NCBI GenBank assembly: GCA_030639305.1 | Contig: DAOWCY010000145.1 | Coordinates: 1-18,351, forward strand | Direction: 5' to 3' | From: JAGLQA01 sp023135565 | Lineage (GTDB): Bacteria > Acidobacteriota > Aminicenantia > UBA2199 | Length of the DNA: 18,351 nucleotides | Shown: one piece after another, positions 14,401 to 18,351 of the stretch | Position numbering within the stretch: position 1 is the stretch's first letter | Layout: each line of letters opens with the position of its first letter | Translations under genes and position numbers: made by a program | The notes under the pieces: generated by a model | The model's input: the letters and a program-made list of their open reading frames with translations, nothing else | The model's database searches: none | What the model was told of the DNA's origin: nothing

Positions 14401-14907
14401 TTTCTCAAAATCATAAAGATAGGCAATATACTCTTCCCGCATGGCAAAGATCAATTTGCAGGACACCCCGGACTTGAGCAATTCCGCGGTGGTCTTAAAA
14501 AATGCCTGCTGCTCTTGCGGCGCACCTAAGGTAAACAGTTCCTCGAACTGGTCGAAAATCAGGTAAACCGGTTTGAGAAAATCTAAGTAAAGCGATTGGA
14601 TGGCCTGCGCTGCCGGTACGTTGTCTTCGATGGGGGTTTCGGCTTTTTTTCTTATTTCCCGGTTAAGAGAGGCGTTGATATTATCTCCCCGCCTGACATA
14701 CAGTTCGAACCAATCGGTGTCCTGGAAACGATTGGCCAGCCCGCATTGGATAAGACTGGTTTTCCCGGTGCCGGTTTGTCCGTAAACCAGCATAAGGTCG
14801 GTCTTAAAAGTGGTGCCGTACAATAATTCGATCTCCGCCTTCCGGCCGAAATAGATCTCTTTGTCTTTTTTTTCGTAAGCGTCTAAAAATTTAAATGGCG
14901 AATTCAT
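11425..14907 (-). CDS. nSTAND NTPase with TM segment and 14 WD40 blades
   Basis: A 1160-residue signal-transducing NTPase. The NTPase module spans about 1-290: an EIYFGRKAEIE entry motif, Walker A GQTGTGKTS (43-51) and Walker B VYLIFDQFEEL (114-124), followed by a helical/winged region (about 335-470, IAHDTLAQR). A hydrophobic stretch at about 472-492 after a basic KSKKRASKRR run looks like one membrane helix. A short helical region (about 498-550) precedes 14 WD40 blades (about 556-1130), enough for two seven-bladed propellers, and a tail ending EKRGYGLED. In this family ATP-dependent oligomerisation, triggered through the repeat sensor, activates a partner effector. The partner here is the CHAT peptidase whose stop overlaps this start as ATGA (14904-14907). 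There is no strong ribosome binding site, so reinitiation is likely. Residues about 297-333 look like an inserted Gly/Pro/Ser-rich segment. Confidence 0.93.
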   Translation of the reverse strand: MNSPFKFLDAYEKKDKEIYFGRKAEIELLYGTTFKTDLMLVYGQTGTGKTSLIQCGLANRFQDTDWFELYVRRGDNINASLNREIRKKAETPIEDNVPAAQAIQSLYLDFLKPVYLIFDQFEELFTLGAPQEQQAFFKTTAELLKSGVSCKLIFAMREEYIAYLYDFEKVVPGLFDNRIRIEPMHMANVEDVIRGSAAAFDIELEQPEDTLKQIIENNKDQKGEISLPYLQVYLDRLYCEAAKTAGLHEDETPGPGSRIRFTPALLGKIGKMSDVMASFLDEQAEQVQRALKAKYPRPTGEAGAGAQPMKMGERISPGLENLREKTKPSSIGSTEETVWKVLNQFVTLEGTRLPRQKEDLYRELPFEKEVIEFCLHRLETGRILRLTDKDKTYEIAHDTLAQRIDDKRSAEEKTLLKIEKLVRDRFAAFNDTKILLGKKELNYIEPYLERLKLNEKEVKFLTKSKKRASKRRILVAAGTAAVALITIFAVSAYRFGRKADAHFRAAQAQLLVEVDPTKALDLAETARGIHKSDIFTKIIHKIYSENRFYKIAARHESARVYSAVFSPDGESFFTGADDGSAVLWDRQGNSLREFPRQGKNVAAAAFSPDGRYILTGSWDHRARLWDLRQEKPPTVFKGHEDEVNAVAFSPDGKFILTGSGKEFGSKDNTARLWDLQGKGLQVFSGHEEAVTAVAFSPDGGYVLTGSRDDSARLWNFQGKTLQVFAGHKDDVTAAAFSPDGKTILTASYDQTACIWDLQGNRLQVFEGHTTWLYCAAFSPDGRYIITGSRDKTARLWHRQGKALQDFLGHGSKVFSAVFSPDGQFILTGSADQTARLWSLQGGSLASVKQHKAPVTDAAFSPDGKYMLTAAEDGAARLWDLQEEDAEPEVFKGHEGSVESATFSPDGRYILTGSLDNTARLWDLQTEKGEPTVFTGHKNSVYCAAFSPDGKSILTGSLDHTARLWDLQGNCLQVFKGHRSVVYAAAFSPDGRYILTGSWDNSARLWDRLGEKLRVFRGHKDDVIAVAFSPDGKYILTGSWDNCARLWDLQGEMIQEISGHRGGVYSVVFSPDGRFILTGSADQTVRIWDRQGNPLQVFKGHEARVNAAVFSPDGRSILTASGDHTTRIWEIGRIMPLEDFLRTGNYERFSRAEKRGYGLED
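11518..13242 (-). repeat. Tandem WD40-blade repeats, 14 units
   Basis: Fourteen units of about 41-43 codons. The AFSPDG(K/R)YILTGS.D..ARLWDLQG core is nearly invariant, and the DNA repeats too (CCGTCCGGGGAAAA recurs in most units on the plus strand). Differences concentrate at the residues just after GH, at the two positions after the first Val, at the residue before the Asp of GS.D, and in one six-residue insertion in unit 3 (SGKEFGSKDN). This implies recent amplification or gene conversion. Confidence 0.92.
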
Positions 14908-16646
14908 TTAATCACATCTTTTTTAAATTCTTCGATTTGTTTTTTTACCTGCGGATAGGTCGTATCCGACACGATCAGTTGTTCCTCTTCATTGTCCACG
15001 AATTTATAATAACAGTCCCCATTTTGGGCGTCCTGGAAGCAAAAAAAGAAAAGTTTTGAGTTTTGACTGCCTAACAGGGCATTTTCGTCGAAAACAAAAG
15101 GGGAAAGGCTGAGATAATCGGCGATTTCTTCGATATTTTTCAGCAGGATCACCGAATTATTGTCCGCAAAGTCATCGTATGTTTCCACTTCATCTAAGAC
15201 GCCGGCGGTGATCTTATCGAGCAAAACCCGGTTGTGGCGGTACTGCGGTTCTTTATGTCTTTCTTTAATGATCTCTATCCGTTTGATGGTAGCCAGTTTG
15301 TACTTTGCAAAAAAGGCCAATTGTGAAAGAATGGCGCTTAAGTGATTCTCCGCCTGCAGGCAGAAACTTTCGATCTCATCCGCTTTTATTTTATTTTCGA
15401 GGATTTCGTTTTTCATCTCTTCCATGAAGAGGTACGCTTTATAGAATTCGGATTCTTTATCAACCGCCAACTTTTCTAAAGCGTCCAACTCCATTACGAA
15501 ATATTCTATCTTATTTTCTTGCAGCACCCCGCTGATGGCCTCGATCAGTTTGACATAGTTGAAGGCCCGGTAATTGCCGGCGTTCAGGGCGAAAAAACTG
15601 TTAAACTCCACCATAAAATCGTCACTCATAACCATTTGCGGGTTTGTATATTTTACTTCCCAGAGTTGGGACAGCATGGAGAAGCAGAGCAGTTCCACGG
15701 CTCTGTTGTAGGTGTCCGTTAGGCGGCGCAGCCGCTCCACATTGATGATGTTCCCGGCAAAGAGGCGCCGTAATTGTTCTCCTAATGGAGCAGGAAAGCT
15801 GTCTATGATGGCCTGGCGCACCATGCGAACATCGAGGCGGCGGCTTTTTTTATATGCTTCCAACAAATAGCCCACCTCGAAACTGTGTTGGGCCACCGCA
15901 TTAATCAGGGTTTCGAGTAGTTGGGCGTTGACCTGCGCATCCTGGCCGTAGGCAGCCGCGCTGCCGCGGATGATGATGGAATCCCGGCTGGCGGCGGGCA
16001 GTGTCCAATCCTGGGCTTCCGGGCTTTTTTCGTTGACGTACAGCCCCCAGGGCATCTCTTCTTTTTCCACCTGTTTTTTCCCTTTCCAGTTGATATCGCG
16101 GTACAAACCGATCTCTTTCGCCCGGCCGTATTTGGTGGTGACAAAAGCTTTTGCCGTATCGAACGCTTTGCCGATGGCGGCCTGGTTCGCCAGGGTATTA
16201 TAAAACTGCTCGGAAAATTCCACCGCCATCTTATCGTTGATGGGTACGGAAGTGGCGATGACTGCCCGCACCCCGGCTTCTAATAGGAGTTCCACCTGTT
16301 TTTTGGTAGCGCAGCCGTTGAGGAAAACCAACTGCAATTCTTTTTGTTGTCCCAGCAGTTGGGCCAAACCGAAGGCGTCGGCCATTTGCGCATCGCCGTC
16401 GGTTTCCAATTGCAGGTGGGTGCCCCCGGCATGGCCGCCGTAGTGGAAGATCGCCACCTGTTCCCCGTAGCGGTTAAACAGGTCGAAAATATCTTCTATC
16501 GAGGTGGTCTCTTCTTTATGCATCTGGATACAGCCTCTATCGTGGTGGTCTTGCAGGGTTTTAAAAATATTTTTCCTTTCTCGATTGATCATAGGCAGGT
16601 AATCGTCTTTATCGTTTGCGAATGCCAATATTATTACCGGTTTCAT
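14904..16646 (-). CDS. CHAT peptidase effector with uncharacterised C-terminal half
   Basis: A 580-residue protein. The N-terminal CHAT (caspase-like) domain covers about 1-210. It opens with the usual strand KPVIILAFANDKDDYL, has the histidine motif FHYGGHAGG (His72) and the cysteine motif LVFLNGCATKKQVELLLEAGV (Cys112), then VRAVIATSVPINDKMAVEFSEQFY and the domain-closing PWGLYV. The dyad is intact, so it should cut protein. Residues about 215-580 are largely helical (LINAVAQHSFEVGYLLEAY, FAGNIINVERLRRLTDTYNRAVELL, DEIESFCLQAENHLSAILSQL) and end in a beta-rich stretch. I do not recognise this part; it may tether the peptidase to its NTPase partner or choose the substrate. It is the first gene of the pair and overlaps the NTPase gene by 4 nt. 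A candidate promoter puts transcription start on the ATG, without a ribosome binding site. Confidence 0.92.
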   Translation of the reverse strand: MKPVIILAFANDKDDYLPMINRERKNIFKTLQDHHDRGCIQMHKEETTSIEDIFDLFNRYGEQVAIFHYGGHAGGTHLQLETDGDAQMADAFGLAQLLGQQKELQLVFLNGCATKKQVELLLEAGVRAVIATSVPINDKMAVEFSEQFYNTLANQAAIGKAFDTAKAFVTTKYGRAKEIGLYRDINWKGKKQVEKEEMPWGLYVNEKSPEAQDWTLPAASRDSIIIRGSAAAYGQDAQVNAQLLETLINAVAQHSFEVGYLLEAYKKSRRLDVRMVRQAIIDSFPAPLGEQLRRLFAGNIINVERLRRLTDTYNRAVELLCFSMLSQLWEVKYTNPQMVMSDDFMVEFNSFFALNAGNYRAFNYVKLIEAISGVLQENKIEYFVMELDALEKLAVDKESEFYKAYLFMEEMKNEILENKIKADEIESFCLQAENHLSAILSQLAFFAKYKLATIKRIEIIKERHKEPQYRHNRVLLDKITAGVLDEVETYDDFADNNSVILLKNIEEIADYLSLSPFVFDENALLGSQNSKLFFFCFQDAQNGDCYYKFVDNEEEQLIVSDTTYPQVKKQIEEFKKDVIK

Positions 16647-16652
16647 GGTGAT

Positions 16653-16681
16653 ACTTTAGACCAAAAAGAAGAAGAAATCAA
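16653..16681 (-). promoter_or_regulatory. Candidate promoter of the CHAT/STAND operon, leaderless
   Basis: On the minus strand: TTGATT (16681-16676), 17-bp spacer, TAAAGT (16658-16653), 6 nt (ATCACC), ATG 16646. Same geometry as the much stronger box pair of the gene starting at 4421. Confidence 0.5.
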
Positions 16682-16801
16682 GAGTCGGAGTGCAAATTTT
16701 AATTAAAACAGCAGTTTTGTTCAAATTTTTTCTGACTGTGCGGTATGCCGCTGGCCCCCGACGCTGATCTCAATGGGGGTGGTCCGCGAAACATCGGCAG
16801 G

Positions 16802-16846
16802 GTCGCCGAAGGCAAGTCGTCGAGCCCGAATGCTGAACGCTGTTCT
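16802..16846. repeat. Tail fragment of the dispersed repeat
   Basis: GCCGAAGGCAAGTCGT, then AGCCCG and TGCTGAACGCTGTTCT match 4573-4617 with one gap and a few substitutions. The hairpin part of the repeat is missing here. Beyond this the stretch 16682-17287 has no gene I can support. A degenerate repeat (AAAGTTTTGAAAT, GGGCTCCCGGAGGCAAAG) ends near 17160, and the rest holds nothing I recognise. Confidence 0.55.
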
Positions 16847-17287
16847 GCCTGCTTGCCTTACTTGAACGTTTGCGCGCATCGGGCCCGGTTTTTTCGGTTC
16901 TTAGGCGGCATATCGGGACAATCACCGTACATGCTGAAAGCCCGCTCTGTCACGTGCTTTTCGCGTGTTGCCACACCCGGTTAAGCCCCTTAGAATGGGA
17001 TACGATATCACGCCTTTAGTTAAGGATGGTGCAGGTCATCCAGAACCTGTTAAAAGCTCTTAACCAACCCGGCAGATTTCCCGGGAAAAGTTTTGAAATA
17101 TTCCTTGGGGCGGTGCCTTATTTTTTTGGGGGGCTGGGGGCGGGCTCCCGGAGGCAAAGTAATTTCATGGCCGGCTAATTCTTTTTAAAAAGAGAGGAAC
17201 GTTTTGTACGGTTTATAGGTTTGGGTAGCCGACCCCCGGCTGCAGCCAGCCCGGTATGGGATGATGGATTTAAAATACATTAAATAT

Positions 17288-17316
17288 TTGAAAAAACAGG
17301 GAAATTCCTATATAAT
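17288..17316 (+). promoter_or_regulatory. Sigma70-type promoter of the MBL-fold gene
   Basis: TTGAAA, 17-bp spacer, perfect TATAAT. The predicted transcript carries a leader of about 120 nt. The promoter is flanked by a perfect 9-bp inverted repeat, GCCGACCCC at 17228-17236 and GGGGTCGGC at 17328-17336. Confidence 0.75.
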
Positions 17317-17363
17317 TAAGAACGTGAGGGGTCGGCGCCCCCAACCCATAAGAGGCCCTGGAA

Positions 17364-17409
17364 TTTGCTAAACGACAGGGTTGACAAAAAAGCTTGTTTT
17401 TTTAGCAAA
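17364..17409 (+). promoter_or_regulatory. Stem-loop in the leader of the MBL-fold gene
   Basis: TTTGCTAAA (17364-17372) pairs perfectly with TTTAGCAAA (17401-17409), and inside it AAAAAAGC can pair with GCTTGTTTTTT. It lies 25 nt before AGGAGA and could affect message stability or initiation. No riboswitch family is recognised. Confidence 0.4.
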
Positions 17410-17446
17410 CGTTCACGAAGTATTAGTAAAAAACAGGAGATTTAAA

Positions 17447-18082
17447 ATGGATATCGAACAGGTTTTAGTTGGACACATGGCTGTTTTTTGTTACATCGTA
17501 TCCTGCGGTAAAAGCAAAGAAGCCCTAATTATCGACCCGGGCGGCGATGAAGAGCGCGTGGTAAAAATGATCGAAGAAAAGGGCTTAAATCTAAAATACA
17601 TCGTTAATACTCACGTACACTCGGATCATACCTGCGGCAATGCGAAAATCAAAGAACTCAGCGGCGCCCAAATCGTCATGCATGAACTGGACAGTCAACT
17701 ACTAGCCACCTATGGCCGGGACATATCGCTGCAAATGGGTTTTATCCCTTCTCCCCCGGTCGATATTAAAGTAAAAGACGGCGATCACGTCGATATCGGC
17801 AAGCTCTCTTTAGAGGTTATCCACACCCCGGGGCACAGTCCCGGCGGCATATGCCTGTTGTGTGAGGGAAATCTTTTTACCGGCGACACTTTATTTGTAG
17901 GCGGCATCGGCAGGACCGACCTGCCTGGAGCTTCGCACGACCAGTTTATGAAATCCCTCCGGGAGCGGTTATTGAAGCTGCCTGACGACACTATTGTCTG
18001 GCCCGGTCACAATTACGGCCCCCAGCCATCTTCCACCATCGGTCTTGAAAAGCAGAGCAACCCCTGGCTGCGCGGAGGATAG
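17447..18082 (+). CDS. MBL-fold metallohydrolase, glyoxalase II-like
   Basis: A 211-residue cytoplasmic hydrolase of the metallo-beta-lactamase fold, in the compact glyoxalase-II-like subgroup. The dinuclear metal site is complete: THVHSDH (His56, His58, Asp60, His61), TPGHSPGG (His130), FTGDTLF (Asp147) and VWPGHNYG (His188). The C-terminal STIGLEKQSNPWL matches the usual end of this subgroup. Many relatives are annotated as hydroxyacylglutathione hydrolases, but the compact form lacks the long C-terminal glutathione-binding region, so the substrate (a thioester or other) is open. I start at ATG 17447, which has AGGAGA 7 nt upstream and matches family N-termini; an in-frame TTG at 17381 lies in the hairpin-bearing leader. 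Single gene with its own promoter. Confidence 0.93.
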   Translation: MDIEQVLVGHMAVFCYIVSCGKSKEALIIDPGGDEERVVKMIEEKGLNLKYIVNTHVHSDHTCGNAKIKELSGAQIVMHELDSQLLATYGRDISLQMGFIPSPPVDIKVKDGDHVDIGKLSLEVIHTPGHSPGGICLLCEGNLFTGDTLFVGGIGRTDLPGASHDQFMKSLRERLLKLPDDTIVWPGHNYGPQPSSTIGLEKQSNPWLRGG

Positions 18083-18085
18083 TTT

Positions 18086-18129
18086 GCCCCGGGAAGCAAT
18101 AAGCTGCTTCGCAGCAGGGGCCTCTTTTG
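18086..18129 (+). terminator. Repeat-derived hairpin, possible terminator
   Basis: Just after the stop codon, GCCCC (18086-18090) can pair with GGGGC (18117-18121) around an inner GCTGC/GCAGC hairpin (18103-18115), followed by CTCTTTTGATTTT. The AAGCTGCTTCGCAGCAGG core is a module of the dispersed repeat family. Function as a terminator is plausible but the outer stem is short. Confidence 0.4.
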
Positions 18130-18142
18130 ATTTTAAATAATA

Positions 18143-18192
18143 AGAAGTTTTGTTCAAACTTTTTCAAAAGTTTGGCCCCCGGCAGGGCCGCC
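18143..18192. repeat. Dispersed repeat, third form, truncated
   Basis: AGAAGTTTTGTTC, then AAACTTTTTCAAAAGTTT, then GGCCCCCGGCAGGGCCGCC. It matches 906-964 but lacks the final GGAGGC. Confidence 0.75.
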
Positions 18193-18210
18193 CAATACTG
18201 TTGCCTTAAG

Positions 18211-18351
18211 CTATAGCGCTCACCTAAATTGACCCTACTTCGCTCACTTAAATGATACCACCATTTCTGCTACTTGGAAAAGAAAAAGAGTGTCCTAAGC
18301 TTTTTTAAGGGGCATTTGATATGTAGATTGGGCGGATTACTTTATCTGAGC
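18211..18351. mobile_element. Putative IS21-type or MITE end (right bracket), cut by window edge
   Basis: CTATAGCGCTCACCTAAAT at 18211-18229 and GCTCACTTAAAT at 18242-18253 (24-bp period) are the inverted counterpart of 97-140. ACTTTATCTGAGC at 18339-18351 is identical to 98-110 and faces the opposite way from 18211-18253, so the element may continue, as a short element with inverted ends or as an insertion sequence, beyond the window. No coding sequence is seen. Confidence 0.4.

Noticed and set aside
16745..16984. 79-codon plus-strand frame with several cysteines
   Set aside because: It runs over a dispersed-repeat fragment, has no ribosome binding site and no recognisable family.
16847..17287. 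A structural RNA (tmRNA, SRP RNA, RNase P) in the long non-coding stretch
   Set aside because: I looked for the conserved cores of these RNAs and for tRNA-like T-loop sequence and found none.
17381..17446. TTG-initiated N-terminal extension of the MBL-fold protein, and TTGACA at 17381 as a -35 box
   Set aside because: The extension lies in the hairpin leader, and ATG 17447 has a good ribosome binding site and fits family N-termini. No -10 box lies 16-18 bp after that TTGACA.
187..18192. Dispersed repeats as a CRISPR array
   Set aside because: Copies are scattered, in both orientations, of different length and without regular spacers.

Overview
The window looks like accessory DNA from an uncultured Gram-negative-type bacterium with moderate G+C. 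There are no rRNA or tRNA genes and no phylogenetic marker, so the lineage is a guess. The mix of CHAT and STAND/WD40 conflict proteins, a secreted clostripain with many 'SPNG(S/G)E...ITW..SG..G.V.I.YST.GGE.W' repeats, and abundant small palindromic repeats inside genes is reminiscent of large genomes of candidate lineages such as Aminicenantes. This is not demonstrated here.

Layout. Positions 97-140 and 18211-18253 carry related terminal-repeat-like sequences in opposite orientation, so the gene-bearing part is bracketed by what look like ends of IS21-type elements. Between them are: a 5'-truncated CHAT peptidase fragment (+, 141-764); a gene-free stretch with an orphan promoter and repeats (765-1536); an inositol-monophosphatase-family gene (-, 1537-2352); a polytopic GT-C-like membrane protein (-, 2607-4421); a second gene-free stretch with two orphan promoters (4422-5169); a large secreted C11 (clostripain) peptidase with a nidogen-like domain and five Ig-like repeats (+, 5170-8412); a two-gene CPA2 cation/proton antiporter operon (-, 8691-11266); a CHAT peptidase + nSTAND NTPase/WD40 operon (-, 11425-16646); a mostly non-coding stretch (16647-17446); and a glyoxalase-II-like metallo-beta-lactamase-fold hydrolase (+, 17447-18082).

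The most system-like unit is the CHAT / STAND-WD40 pair. The two genes overlap by ATGA. The CHAT dyad (His72/Cys112) and the Walker A and B motifs are intact, and the sensor consists of 14 very similar WD40 blades. This fits the known class of NTPase-gated conflict (immunity or programmed-death) systems, with a CHAT effector whose C-terminal half I do not recognise. The antiporter operon lies downstream on the same strand but has its own candidate promoter.

Two patterns cut across the genes. First, a modular repeat of about 125 bp, made of three consecutive hairpins and a GCCGCCGGAGGCA tail, occurs many times. Its stems change sequence while keeping base pairing. It sits between genes, directly upstream of -35 boxes, over a gene's 3' end, and in frame inside at least one coding region. 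Second, three genes and two orphan promoters have a -10 box only 6-9 nt before the ATG and no Shine-Dalgarno, predicting leaderless mRNAs, while other genes here have good ribosome binding sites.
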